A stretch of DNA of 64,000 nt, taken from contig NZ_AUAX01000004.1 of NCBI RefSeq assembly GCF_000428945.1, positions 1 to 64,000 on the forward strand, given 5' to 3'. This stretch comes from Hamadaea tsunoensis DSM 44101. GTDB lineage: Bacteria; Actinomycetota; Actinomycetes; Mycobacteriales; Micromonosporaceae. Positions 50,502 through 59,669 of the stretch are shown in pieces (the first letter of the stretch is position 1; each line of letters begins with the position of its first letter). The notes beneath the pieces were generated by a model. It made no database searches, was not told the origin of the DNA, and saw only the letters and a list, made by a program, of their open reading frames with translations. The position numbers and the translations under genes are program-made.

Positions 50502-51881
50502 GTGTCCCGCGATGTCGAGGCCGACCGTCTGCTCGCCGCCGCGCGGAGCACCACGGACCCGGTGGCCGCCGCCCGGCTGATCGCCGAGGCATTCCTCGAA
50601 CTGTCGCGCACCGCCGACGCGGCGACGCTGACACCGCTCGTACAGCGGCTCGACGCCCTGCGCTCCGATCCGCCGCGCCCGGCGGTCGAGGTGCTCTATC
50701 ACACCGTCGCCGGCGTGGTCGGATCGCGTACGCAGCAGCCGCGCGCGCTCGCGCACCTCGACGCCGCCGTCCGCCTGGCCGACCAGCACCGCCTGCACTC
50801 CGATCCGCTGCACCTCGAATGCGCCGTCATGTGCACCGTGACGGCGATGCGCCCGCACCTGGTCCGGCCGGGCTTCGCCCAGTTCATCGCCGACCTCGAC
50901 GGCGATCCCGCCCGCAAGGCGCGGCTGGTGGCACTCCTCGGCCTCGCCGACGCGTGGAGCGGCAACCTTCTGCGCGGGCGCGCCGGACTGCGTACCGCCG
51001 TGGAGCTGGCCCGCGCGGCGCAGCGGCTGGACATCGAGGCCGAGGCGACCTCGTGGCTGGCCAAGATCGAGGCGCTGTGCGGGGACCTCGACGCGGCCGC
51101 GGACTGCCTGGCCCGCGCCCGGGATCTGGCCGCCCGGGCCGGATCGAGCTGGGTCGCCTTCCACATCACCGAATGCGCGGCCGCGCTGCACCTCGCCTCC
51201 GGCGACCAGGACGCGTGGGCGGGCGCCCTCGAATACCTCGTCGCGACCTTCGTCGGCGTCACCTCCGGGCTCGTCTTCGAACACCGCTGGGAACTGGCCA
51301 CCCACTACGCCCTGCACGGCCGCCCCGGCGACGCCGCCGCGCTGCTCGACCAGATGCCGGATCCGCCGCTCGGCTGGCCCGGTGCCCCGGCGCTGCCCGC
51401 CTGGCGCGCGTGGATCGCCGCCCCCGCCGACACCGCCGCGATGGCCACCCTCGAAGCGGCGTTCGCCGGGCTGAACCGGCCCGTCGAGCGCCTGTCGCGC
51501 GCCCGCCTGGCCTGGCTGCTCGGCGCCCAGCACGCCCGCCTCGGCCGCCGCGCCGACGCGATCCGGGTACTGGAGCACGCTTCCGCCGGCTACGCGGCCA
51601 TGGGCGCCGCCGGGCTCCTCGCGCGGGTCACCGCCGAGCTCGACCGCATCGCCGGCGTCGCCCCGGCCCCGCGTGCCACCCCGCTCACCCCCGCCGAGGC
51701 CCGCGTCGTCCAGACCGTCGCCGGCGGCCTCAGCAACTCCCAGGCCGCCGAACTCCTCGGCATCTCCGCCAAGACCGTCGAGTTCCACCTCGGCAACGCG
51801 TACCGCAAGCTCGGGATCCACAACCGGGCAGAACTCACGGGTACGCTCGCGCAGCCCCGCGCTCAGGCCGCCGGCTCGTAG
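50502..51881 (+). CDS. LuxR-family regulator with TPR-like N-terminus
   Basis: 459 residues from GTG 50502 (ribosome site weak). The first ~390 residues are helical repeats resembling MalT/TPR scaffolds. The C-terminal LuxR helix-turn-helix reads LTPAEARVVQTVAGGLSNSQ through ISAKTVEFHLGNAYRKLG. No NTPase domain is present, unlike full LAL regulators. It converges on the GH43 gene; their ends overlap by 19 bases. Targets unknown. Confidence 0.88.
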   Translation: MSRDVEADRLLAAARSTTDPVAAARLIAEAFLELSRTADAATLTPLVQRLDALRSDPPRPAVEVLYHTVAGVVGSRTQQPRALAHLDAAVRLADQHRLHSDPLHLECAVMCTVTAMRPHLVRPGFAQFIADLDGDPARKARLVALLGLADAWSGNLLRGRAGLRTAVELARAAQRLDIEAEATSWLAKIEALCGDLDAAADCLARARDLAARAGSSWVAFHITECAAALHLASGDQDAWAGALEYLVATFVGVTSGLVFEHRWELATHYALHGRPGDAAALLDQMPDPPLGWPGAPALPAWRAWIAAPADTAAMATLEAAFAGLNRPVERLSRARLAWLLGAQHARLGRRADAIRVLEHASAGYAAMGAAGLLARVTAELDRIAGVAPAPRATPLTPAEARVVQTVAGGLSNSQAAELLGISAKTVEFHLGNAYRKLGIHNRAELTGTLAQPRAQAAGS

Positions 51882-53350
51882 TCGAACCAGTCGAAGTGGA
51901 CGGTGCCGGTCAGGGCGTACATGCCGAGGACGCGGCCGGTGAAGCCGCCCGCGACCTCGGTGGACAGATAGCGCCCGTCGAGCGTGGCCAGCGCGGTGAA
52001 CGTCCCGTCCGGTTCCTCGACGCCGAGCGCCACGCTGTCGGGGCCGGTACGCGCGTCCGCCGGCCCGTCGGCGTCGCCGACCTCGATGCGCAGCACGACC
52101 GGTCCCGGTGGCACGGACCGCACGGCCACCACGGTACGCAGCGGGCCGATCCGGGCCGACACGCTCACCTGGCCGGCGGCGTGGCCGATCGCATAGTGAT
52201 GGCGGTCGTCGAGGCGTACGGCCAGTCCGCCGTGGCCGTCGGCGGCGTCGACCCGGGCGCGTGCGCGGCATCGCACGTGCTGCTGACGGCGGCCGGTGAA
52301 GGTGGCGTCGAGCCCGTCGAGCGACGGGCCCCGCGCCGACAGGCTGAGCCAACCGGGCCGGTGCGTGGTCGTCGAACTCTCCGGCGGCCGGCACCGCAGC
52401 GAAATCCATTGCGGACCCAGCTCGGCGAGGTCGAAGTCGTCCCGCGTGGCGACCGGCGCCGGCGGCTGCAGCGGCCATCCGGGTGCGGGCAGGTCGAGCG
52501 GCACCTCGTCGACGACCGGCCACCCCTCGGCCCAGCGTACGCGGGTCAGGAAGGTCTCCCGGCCGAGGACGTGCCAGCCGGGGGTGCCGCCCTGGGGCCG
52601 GACGCCGAGCAGGACCAGGTGCCACGAACCGTCGGGGGCCTGGACGAGGTCGCCGTGGCCGGTGTTCTGGACGGGGTGGTGCGTGCCGCGATGGGTGAGG
52701 ATCGGGTTGGCCGGGCACGGCTCGAACGGCCCGCTCGGCGTAGGGCCGCGGGCGATGGAGACGGCGTGTCCGCGCTCGGTCCCGCCCTCGGCGATGAGGA
52801 GGTACCAGTAGTCGCCGATCCGGTACAGGTGCGGCGCTTCGGGTGCCTGCGCACCGGGCGTGCCGGACCAGATCCGGCGGGGCGTCTCCAGCGTCCGCCC
52901 GGTGTGCGGGTCGATGCGTACCTGCCAGACGCCCGCGTACGTGCAGAAGCAGGTCCCGTCGGCGTCCCAGGCCAGGTCGGGGTCGATGCCGCGTACGCCG
53001 GGCAGGAGAACGGGATCGGACCAGGGGCCGGCCGGGTCGGTGGTGGTGACCAGCAGGTTCCCGTCGCCTTGCACGTTGGTGACGATGAGCCAGAAGCGGC
53101 CGTCGTGATGGCGCAGGGTGGGGGCGTAGACGCCGCCGGAGGACGGCGTGCCCGGGGGCAGGCGAAGCTGGCCGGGGCGGTCGAGGGCGTTGCCGATCTG
53201 CGTCCAGTGCACGAGGTCGCGGCTGTGGAACACCGGTACGCCGGGGAAGTATTCGAAGCTGGAGCAGGCGAGGTAGTAGTCGTCGCCGACGCGGCAGATG
53301 GTGGGGTCGGGGTGGAAGCCCGGGATGACGGGGTTGGTCAGGCTGGTCAC
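51863..53350 (-). CDS. Cytoplasmic GH43 beta-xylosidase/arabinofuranosidase (XynB-like)
   Basis: 495 residues from GTG 53350 with an AAAGGA ribosome site. No signal peptide is present, so it is intracellular. The five-bladed domain has base Asp15 (FHPDP), Asp123 (GIDPDLAWD) and acid Glu171 (PEAPHLY). Residues about 310-495 are the GH43 C-terminal beta-sandwich. It would hydrolyse imported xylo- or arabino-oligosaccharides. It is upstream of a strong terminator that separates it from the GH51-like gene. Confidence 0.93.
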   Translation of the reverse strand: MTSLTNPVIPGFHPDPTICRVGDDYYLACSSFEYFPGVPVFHSRDLVHWTQIGNALDRPGQLRLPPGTPSSGGVYAPTLRHHDGRFWLIVTNVQGDGNLLVTTTDPAGPWSDPVLLPGVRGIDPDLAWDADGTCFCTYAGVWQVRIDPHTGRTLETPRRIWSGTPGAQAPEAPHLYRIGDYWYLLIAEGGTERGHAVSIARGPTPSGPFEPCPANPILTHRGTHHPVQNTGHGDLVQAPDGSWHLVLLGVRPQGGTPGWHVLGRETFLTRVRWAEGWPVVDEVPLDLPAPGWPLQPPAPVATRDDFDLAELGPQWISLRCRPPESSTTTHRPGWLSLSARGPSLDGLDATFTGRRQQHVRCRARARVDAADGHGGLAVRLDDRHHYAIGHAAGQVSVSARIGPLRTVVAVRSVPPGPVVLRIEVGDADGPADARTGPDSVALGVEEPDGTFTALATLDGRYLSTEVAGGFTGRVLGMYALTGTVHFDWFDYEPAA

Positions 53351-53373
53351 GGAGTCCTTTCGAGGTGCGGTGA

Positions 53374-53403
53374 GCGGCGGTGCCCGGCTGCGGGCACCGC
53401 CGC
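53374..53403. terminator. Terminator downstream of the GH51-like gene
   Basis: A perfect 13-bp stem (GCGGCGGTGCCCG and its complement) with a GCTG loop lies 8 bases past the 53411 stop on the minus strand and just before the GH43 start. Confidence 0.85.
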
Positions 53404-53410
53404 CGTGGGG

Positions 53411-55324
53411 TCAGCCGAGCGTGCAGGCCGATCCGTTGAGCGTGTACGCGGCCGGGTTGGCGTCGTTGCCCGTCCAGGTGCCCTGGAAGCCGAACGACAC
53501 GTTCCCGCCCGGCGCGATGGTGGTGTTGTAGGACAGGTTGACCGCGCGGACCGCCGAGCCCGTCTGGGTCACCGTGGCGTTCCAGACGCTGCCGATCTGC
53601 GTGTCGCCGGGGAAGCCGAACGCCAGCGTCCAGCCGTTGACCGGCGTGCTGCCGGTGTTGGTGACGGTCACGTTCGCGACCACGCCGCCGGCCCATTCAC
53701 TCTTGCTGTAGCCGACCCGGCATGAGCCGCCGGGCGTCGCCGAAGGGCTCGGCGACGGGCTCTTCGAGGCGCTCGGGCTCGGTGATGTGCTGCGTGACGG
53801 TGAGGCGCTCGGCGACGGGCTGCGTGTGGCGGACGCGCTCGGTGACGGGCTGCCGCCGGTGCCGGGATGCAGTTGCACGACCACGATCGAATACGCCGGC
53901 ACGGTCTGACTGGTCGCGCTGCCCGTGCTCGCCGAGCTGATCGTGGCCGCGTTCTTGAGGTACGAGTACACGGTCGGCGCGCCCGCCGCCGGGGTGAAGC
54001 CGTTGTAGGACAGGTTCACGGTGTAGTCGTTGCCGGGATCCTTGTTGACGAGCATGAGGTCCACGTCGCCGTTGGCCTTCTTGGCGGCGTGCGCCGAGAT
54101 CAGGGCGGTGGAACTCGTCGCCGGGACGAGGGTGTCGCCGGGCCTGGCCAGTTTGGTGATCATCTGCGTGCCGTAGTAGGGCGCGAACGGAGTGTTGAGC
54201 GCCGGTTCGCAGGACGCCCCGCTGGACAGCATCCCGCCGTCGTCGTAGTCGCTGACACCCTCCACGGTGGTCACCTTGCTGCAGTCGGTGCCGTTGTGCA
54301 TGTCCCACCAGTCGAGGGTGAACGCCCCGTTCTCCAGCCAGGTCAGGTACTCGTCCGGCGCGAACAGCCCGTTGGGCGAGGTGTCCTTGTACGCGTTCGC
54401 GTTGGCCTCGGTGACCGCGATCCCGACGTTGGCGGCGTTCGCGCCCGCGTACTGGCTGATCAACGAGCGCAGCGTGCTCGCCATGCCGGGGATCTCCGCC
54501 TGCGGCTTGGTGAGCAGATCGGCCTGGCTGGTGCTGTTCGGGTAGTGGTGGACCACCACGAAATCGATCTTCGTGCCGGCGATGGACAGGACGGTGTGGT
54601 TCCAGTCCATCGTGTCGCCCGGCCCGACGATGCCGTCCGGCCACGACGTCGGCGTGGTCAACACCGCGCCGATCTTGACGGTCGGGTCGGCGGCCTTCAT
54701 CGCGGTCGCGTACTGCAGCAGATTGGTCGCGTACGTGGTGGCGCTGTGGCTCGCGTGGTGATCGGTCTCCCAGGTCGCCCCGTACTCGCCGTTGCCGTAG
54801 ACCTCGTTGCCGATCTCCCAGTACTTCGCGCCGTAGCCCTTGGTGACGTTGGCGTACTTCACCCAGGCGGCCGCCTCGTCGGGAGTGCCCGAGCCGTAGT
54901 TCGCGATGATGATCGGCTGCGCGCCGGTCGCGCGTACGGTGCCCATGTAGGTGTCGAAGTCGGTGTTCGGGGCGACGTAGCCGCCCTCGACGGTGTTGGT
55001 CTGCCAGTGGTAGCCGTCGGCGTAACTGCCGCCGGGATAGCGGATCATGCCGACACCGGCCGCGCTCAGCAGACCGGGCACGGCCGCGTGGTTCATGTTT
55101 CCGTCGTAGACGGCGACGTTCATGCCGACACCGGTCGCGGGGAAGGCGGCTCGGGTCTGGCCGGCGTTGACCGTGACCGTGGCCGCCGACGCGGCCGCGG
55201 CGGGCGGCGCGGACACTGCGATGGCGCCGGTCACTGCCAGTGCGGCGGTCACCGTGGCGGCCAGGGTCGCGGCCGCGAGCGAGCCGGCCGGCCGGGCGGA
55301 CCGGCGGCCGAGGAACGTAGGCAT
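53411..55324 (-). CDS. Secreted GH51-like alpha-L-arabinofuranosidase (clan GH-A) with CBM2
   Basis: 637 residues from ATG 55324 behind GGAGG. A long signal peptide ends near PAAAAS. The barrel has acid/base Glu174 (YWEIGNEVYGNGE) and nucleophile Glu306 (AVTEANANAY), as in clan GH-A, and a beta-sandwich follows. A Ser/Pro linker (about 500-535) leads to a CBM2 (CRVGYSKSEWAGGVVANVTV). Its exact family is less certain than the fold; related proteins are annotated arabinofuranosidase. Paired GAAANTTTC sites lie upstream. Confidence 0.82.
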   Translation of the reverse strand: MPTFLGRRSARPAGSLAAATLAATVTAALAVTGAIAVSAPPAAAASAATVTVNAGQTRAAFPATGVGMNVAVYDGNMNHAAVPGLLSAAGVGMIRYPGGSYADGYHWQTNTVEGGYVAPNTDFDTYMGTVRATGAQPIIIANYGSGTPDEAAAWVKYANVTKGYGAKYWEIGNEVYGNGEYGATWETDHHASHSATTYATNLLQYATAMKAADPTVKIGAVLTTPTSWPDGIVGPGDTMDWNHTVLSIAGTKIDFVVVHHYPNSTSQADLLTKPQAEIPGMASTLRSLISQYAGANAANVGIAVTEANANAYKDTSPNGLFAPDEYLTWLENGAFTLDWWDMHNGTDCSKVTTVEGVSDYDDGGMLSSGASCEPALNTPFAPYYGTQMITKLARPGDTLVPATSSTALISAHAAKKANGDVDLMLVNKDPGNDYTVNLSYNGFTPAAGAPTVYSYLKNAATISSASTGSATSQTVPAYSIVVVQLHPGTGGSPSPSASATRSPSPSASPSRSTSPSPSASKSPSPSPSATPGGSCRVGYSKSEWAGGVVANVTVTNTGSTPVNGWTLAFGFPGDTQIGSVWNATVTQTGSAVRAVNLSYNTTIAPGGNVSFGFQGTWTGNDANPAAYTLNGSACTLG

Positions 55325-55381
55325 GGAGTACCTCCGGGGGCGGGAGCCGTGGGATCCGGCGACCCTTCGCGACCGCCGGAT

Positions 55382-55415
55382 AGAAACTTTCCAAGTGCTG
55401 GGCGAGAAAGTTTCT
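55382..55415. promoter_or_regulatory. Paired GAAANTTTC operator upstream of GH51-like gene
   Basis: AGAAACTTTC (55382-55391) and GAAAGTTTCT (55406-55415) form a perfect inverted repeat with a 14-base spacer. Each half is itself near-palindromic (GAAA-N-TTTC), a layout known from actinomycete xylanase promoters. Site centres are 23 bases apart, about two helical turns, and the pair is 58 bases upstream of the gene start. Confidence 0.72.
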
Positions 55416-55515
55416 GGCGCAGCCTAATACCGTGATCGGTCACCGTCAATGCGGTCGGAATTCGTCCACCTGGGACGGTGCGCGAGCCGACAGGACGCCG
55501 GAATCGCGACGGCAC

Positions 55516-56568
55516 TCAGCGGCGGGGCGGCGCCGTGCTGGACCGGACGGTCAGCGTGGTCGCGATCTCCAGCCCTATCTGCGGTGCGGGTTCACCGCGC
55601 CCCAGCGCCAATGCCAGCTCCGTCGCCGCTACGGCCATTTCGGTGAGCGGCTGGTGCACCGTGGTCAGCGGCGGGTCGACCCAGGCGACGACGGGCAGGT
55701 CGTCGAAGCCGACCACGCTCAGATCGTCCGGGATGCGCAGCCCGGCCTCGCGGGCGGCCTGGTAGACGCCGAGTGCCTGCAGGTCGTTGGCGGTGAAGAT
55801 CGCCGTCGGCCGGTCCGGGCCGCTCAGCAGGCCGGCCGCGGCCGCGTAGCCGTCCTCGCGGGTCAGGTCGGCGCGGACGACGAGGTCGGCGGTGACCGGC
55901 AGGCCGGCCGCCTCCATGGTGGACCTGTAGCCGTCGTACCGCGCCCGGCAGCACAGCACGGTCTCCGGGCCGTTGATCATCGCGATCCGGCGGTGCCCGA
56001 GGTCGATGAGATGCCGCGCGGCCGCGCGGCCGCCCGCCCAGTTCGTCGCGCCCACGAACGGGACATCGTCGGGCAGGTCGAGGGTCGGGTCGAACACCAC
56101 GAACGGGATGTCTTTGGCCCGCAACTCCTCGCGCTCGGCGGCGGACAGCTGCGCGACCGACAGGACGCACTGCGGCCGGCGCGCGACGGTGTCGTCCCAC
56201 AGCGCGGTCCCGGCCGAGTCGTGCAGCCCGAACTCGGACACCATGACGCCGACCCGGTGCCGGCGGGCCACCCGCTCCACGCCGCGGATGATCTCCACCG
56301 CCCACATGCTCTCCAGCTCGCGGAACACGAGCTCGACGATGTTGTTGCGGTTGCCGGCCGAGGGCTTGCGGTAGCCGTGCCGGTTGACCAGCTCCTCGAC
56401 CCGCGCGCGGGTGTCGGCGGACACGCCCGAGCGACCATTGAGCACTTTGGACACCGTGGGCACCGACACCCCGGCGGACTCGGCGATGTACGCGATTGTG
56501 ACCGGCCGGGTCGGGTCGCCGCCCCGGTGCTCGCCGGACTCCGCCGACTCGTCGGACGCGTTGCCCAC
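55516..56568 (-). CDS. LacI-family transcriptional regulator
   Basis: 350 residues from GTG 56568, preceded by GGAGAGGCG; the longer ATG frame adds a low-complexity basic region. The helix-turn-helix is TIAYIAESAGVSVPTVSKVL, followed by the hinge and effector domain. It is the upstream neighbour of the GH51-like gene on the same strand and a natural candidate to bind the paired GAAANTTTC sites. Confidence 0.9.
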   Translation of the reverse strand: MGNASDESAESGEHRGGDPTRPVTIAYIAESAGVSVPTVSKVLNGRSGVSADTRARVEELVNRHGYRKPSAGNRNNIVELVFRELESMWAVEIIRGVERVARRHRVGVMVSEFGLHDSAGTALWDDTVARRPQCVLSVAQLSAAEREELRAKDIPFVVFDPTLDLPDDVPFVGATNWAGGRAAARHLIDLGHRRIAMINGPETVLCCRARYDGYRSTMEAAGLPVTADLVVRADLTREDGYAAAAGLLSGPDRPTAIFTANDLQALGVYQAAREAGLRIPDDLSVVGFDDLPVVAWVDPPLTTVHQPLTEMAVAATELALALGRGEPAPQIGLEIATTLTVRSSTAPPRR

Positions 56569-56706
56569 CTGCCCGCCTCTCCGCGAACCACAGCGCCGCC
56601 GTCCGTCGGCGTACCGCCGTCCATCTTGACGGAACGGTGATCGGCAGGCTACCCGTGGTGCGCCTGCCGGTGGTGCGCCCACCCCGGCGATCGGCGGTGG
56701 GCGGGG

Positions 56707-57534
56707 TTACGAGCGGGGGCGGCGGGCGCCGATGAGCAGTGCGAGCACTCCGCCGACGGCGAGGACGATCACGTCGTACTTGAGCTTGGCGGCGTTCGTG
56801 AACAGCGCCTGTCCCGCGACGCTGTCCGGGGTCGCCGAGAGGACCTTCCCGCCGAGGTGCCCGAGGGCCTCCGTTGCCAGCAGGTACACACCGGGCAGGG
56901 CGCCCGCGACCAGGAACCAGAACAACGCCGGATTCTCCGCCCGCTGCCAGCGTACCGAGTGCATGGCGGCGAGCAGGCCCGCGACGGCCGGCTGCAGGAG
57001 CAGGAAGCGGCTGTCCGCCGTCGCGCCGCCGCCGAGCATCGTCAGCAGGGTCGGCTTGAGGACCGACAGGATCAGCCCCGCGAACAGCACCCACGTCATC
57101 GCCCACAGGCTAGCGTCGAGCACACCGCCCGGCAGCATCGCGAACCCGCCGCCGAGGACGCACGCCGCCGCCACGGTGATGCTGAGCATCGTGACGGAAG
57201 TCGTCGGCCCGTACGCGATCCGGACGCCGACCGCGGTCACCGCACCGAAGGCCACACCGGCCGCCAGCCCGACCAGGAGACGGCGGAAGGCGCTGGAGTG
57301 CCGGGCGGCCGCCGCCGCACCGATCGATGCGGCCGTGACGAGCGCGGAGCTGATCACATCCGGCAGCGCCGAGACCGCCGAGCTGACCGGGCCGGGCGCA
57401 CCGGGTACGCCGTGCAGCGAGGCGTACGCCGTGAAGACGGTGATGCCAAGCCACAGCAGTCCAAGGTAGACCTCGGTACGCGTCGCGCTGCCGTCCGCCG
57501 CAGCGTCCGATTCGGTCAGTGTGTCGTCGGCCAC
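56707..57534 (-). CDS. Multi-pass membrane protein of unknown function
   Basis: 275 residues from GTG 57534 with about seven membrane helices from residue 22 on (VYLGLLWLGITVFTAYAS). It has no recognised transport or enzyme motif. The DUF6518-like layout is possible but not certain. Probably monocistronic. Confidence 0.75.
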   Translation of the reverse strand: MADDTLTESDAAADGSATRTEVYLGLLWLGITVFTAYASLHGVPGAPGPVSSAVSALPDVISSALVTAASIGAAAAARHSSAFRRLLVGLAAGVAFGAVTAVGVRIAYGPTTSVTMLSITVAAACVLGGGFAMLPGGVLDASLWAMTWVLFAGLILSVLKPTLLTMLGGGATADSRFLLLQPAVAGLLAAMHSVRWQRAENPALFWFLVAGALPGVYLLATEALGHLGGKVLSATPDSVAGQALFTNAAKLKYDVIVLAVGGVLALLIGARRPRS

Positions 57535-57623
57535 GGCGCACTATAGCGTGCCCGACAGACAAGCGGACGGCGCACGCGGGTTGTACGCCGCAGCGCATTT
57601 CCTTCGTGGAAGACGGCCGGGGG

Positions 57624-57663
57624 CGGTGCGAGGGGGAGCGGGGAAGACTCGCCCCTCGCACCG
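57624..57663. terminator. Terminator downstream of GH16
   Basis: CGGTGCGAGGGG (57624-57635) and CCCCTCGCACCG (57652-57663) form a perfect 12-bp stem, starting 8 bases past the GH16 stop on the minus strand. Confidence 0.75.
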
Positions 57664-57671
57664 GTGCGGGG

Positions 57672-59480
57672 TCAGCTGCCGTAGACCTGGAATTCCAGGA
57701 GCGAGTAGCCCCACTGCGTGGCGCGGGCGGTTCCGTTCATGCGTACGTATCGTGCGGTCCCCGAGACGGGGACGGTCTGGATCCCGCCGGTGCTCGTCGT
57801 GGTGGAGTAGGCGGTGGTCCAGGTGGTGCCGTTGGTCGAGATCTGGATCTGGTACGCGGTCGCGTACGCGGCCTCCCAGTTCAGCACGACATGGTTGAGC
57901 GTGTGGCTCGCGCCGAGATCCACCTGCAGCCACTGTGGATCGGAGAACGCGCTCGACCATCGGGTGTTGACGTTGCCGTCGACCGCCATCGGCGCGGTGA
58001 AGCTGGCGTTCTCGACCGAGGAGGCGGTCGCGGGCTGACCTTGGGACAGCAGGGTGCCACCGGTCTGGGACGGCGACGCGGAGGGCGACGGAGTGGTGCC
58101 GCTCGTGGAGTAGACCTTCAGGTCGTACAGCGAGTAGCCCCACTGCGACGCCCGTGCCGTCCCGTTGACGCGGACGTACCGGGCGGACGCGGTCACGGGG
58201 ACGTCGATCTGTTCGCTCGTACCGCCGGTGCGGTTGTAGACCGTGGTCCACGTGGTGCCGTTGGTGGAGGTCTGGATCTGGTACGCCGCCGCGCAGGCCG
58301 CCTCCCAGTTGAGGCTCACATGGTTGATGTTGTACGCCTGTCCCAGATCGACCTGCACCCACTGCGGGTCCGAGAACGCGCTGCCCCAGCGCGTGGTCGG
58401 ATTACCGTCCACGACGTTGCCCGCGCCGAAGAGGGCCGACTCCGCGGACGAAGCCGTGGCGACCTTGCCCCGGGCGACGTCGGTGCCCCAGCCGGCCTGG
58501 CCGGCCGGCGCCTTGTTGTAGATGGCGAGGTAGTCGACGTCCAGGTGCGCGCCGGAAACCGTGGCGGCGTTGGGTCCGCCCCCGTACGCGGCGGGGAACT
58601 GGCCGCCGATGGCGAGGTCGTAGATCGGCGTGAAGTTGTGGTGGATGGCGTTGTTCCAGGTGGTGGCGTCGACCTGGCTGGAGTTGATGGTGTAGAAGTT
58701 GACGTTGTCGAGGTAGAAGCGGATCTGTTCGGGCTGCACCGAGCGGTCGATCTCGACGGCGTAGACGCGGAAGGCGTTGGCGCAGCCCGAGCACGGCTGC
58801 TCACCGCTGCCGATGCCGGTGTACTCGTTGCACGGGCCGGTGGGCAGGACGCCGCAGTGCAGGGTGGAGAAGTGCGATGTACGGCCGTTGATGTCCTCGA
58901 GCACGTCGATCTCGCCGGATCCCGGCCAGGGAACGGCGATCCGCAGCGGAGATCCGACCATCCAGAACGCCGGCCAGTAGCCGGCGCCGTTGGCGGTGGT
59001 GATGTTGGGCTGGCGGATGCGCGACTCGAACCGGACCACGCCGCCGGCCGGTGCTCCCCAGCCGTCGCCTTGGGTCTCGAACCGGCCGGAGGTCCAGCCG
59101 GTGTTCGGGTCCGTGCCGGTGTGCAGCGCGCGCAGCACCACGTTGCCGGCGCCGTCGTGGTAGACGTTCTGGGTACTGGTCGTCGTCTCCTCGATCTCGC
59201 CGGTACCGAAGTTCGCTCCCGCACCGGCGTCATAGCGCCAGTTGTCGGTGTTGAGTCCGGTGTTGGCCGCATCGTTGAAGTCGTCGGCCCAGGTGAGGGT
59301 GAATCCGGGCGGCGGGGCCGGCACCTGGGCGGTGGTGCCGGTCGTCGCGTTGGCGTACGGGACCAACGAGGGGACGATCTGCCAGGCCGTCGCGATCAGG
59401 ACGACGAGGGCCAGGAGACTCGCTGCGATCTGGAACGAGCGGCGTCGTGGCTCGTTCACGGCGGGCGGTTGGAACGACAT
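57672..59480 (-). CDS. Secreted GH16 glucanase with two C-terminal CBM32-like (F5/8C) domains
   Basis: 602 residues from ATG 59480 with GGGAGAA upstream. An N-terminal hydrophobic segment (about 17-40) serves as signal or anchor. The GH16 jelly-roll spans about 60-320; the catalytic motif is E190-I-D192-V-L-E195 in GSGEIDVLED. Two discoidin/CBM32 domains follow (about 335-460 and 470-602; both contain FSDPQW and QWGYSL). Likely beta-1,3- or mixed-linkage glucan hydrolase. A CebR-type palindrome lies about 107 bases upstream. Confidence 0.92.
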   Translation of the reverse strand: MSFQPPAVNEPRRRSFQIAASLLALVVLIATAWQIVPSLVPYANATTGTTAQVPAPPPGFTLTWADDFNDAANTGLNTDNWRYDAGAGANFGTGEIEETTTSTQNVYHDGAGNVVLRALHTGTDPNTGWTSGRFETQGDGWGAPAGGVVRFESRIRQPNITTANGAGYWPAFWMVGSPLRIAVPWPGSGEIDVLEDINGRTSHFSTLHCGVLPTGPCNEYTGIGSGEQPCSGCANAFRVYAVEIDRSVQPEQIRFYLDNVNFYTINSSQVDATTWNNAIHHNFTPIYDLAIGGQFPAAYGGGPNAATVSGAHLDVDYLAIYNKAPAGQAGWGTDVARGKVATASSAESALFGAGNVVDGNPTTRWGSAFSDPQWVQVDLGQAYNINHVSLNWEAACAAAYQIQTSTNGTTWTTVYNRTGGTSEQIDVPVTASARYVRVNGTARASQWGYSLYDLKVYSTSGTTPSPSASPSQTGGTLLSQGQPATASSVENASFTAPMAVDGNVNTRWSSAFSDPQWLQVDLGASHTLNHVVLNWEAAYATAYQIQISTNGTTWTTAYSTTTSTGGIQTVPVSGTARYVRMNGTARATQWGYSLLEFQVYGS

Positions 59481-59586
59481 GCGTTCTCCCTACGTGAGGA
59501 CGCGCCAGAGGGTGCCGGGCGGGCACCGCTTCGGGCGGGTGTGCAGCGCGTCCCTGAAGATGCTGCTACCAGCGCCACCTTCTTCA

Positions 59587-59600
59587 GAGAGCGCTCTCTC
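59587..59600. promoter_or_regulatory. CebR-type operator upstream of GH16
   Basis: AGAGAGCGCTCTCT is a perfect 14-bp palindrome with the GAGCGCTC core of CebR (LacI-family) operators that control cellulase and glucanase genes. It is 107 bases upstream of the GH16 start. Confidence 0.8.
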
Positions 59601-59669
59601 GTAGACTGTTAAGGTTCCTTGCCTATCTGTCAAGACATCGACCACATGCCGTGGCCGCCGCGGCGGCGG

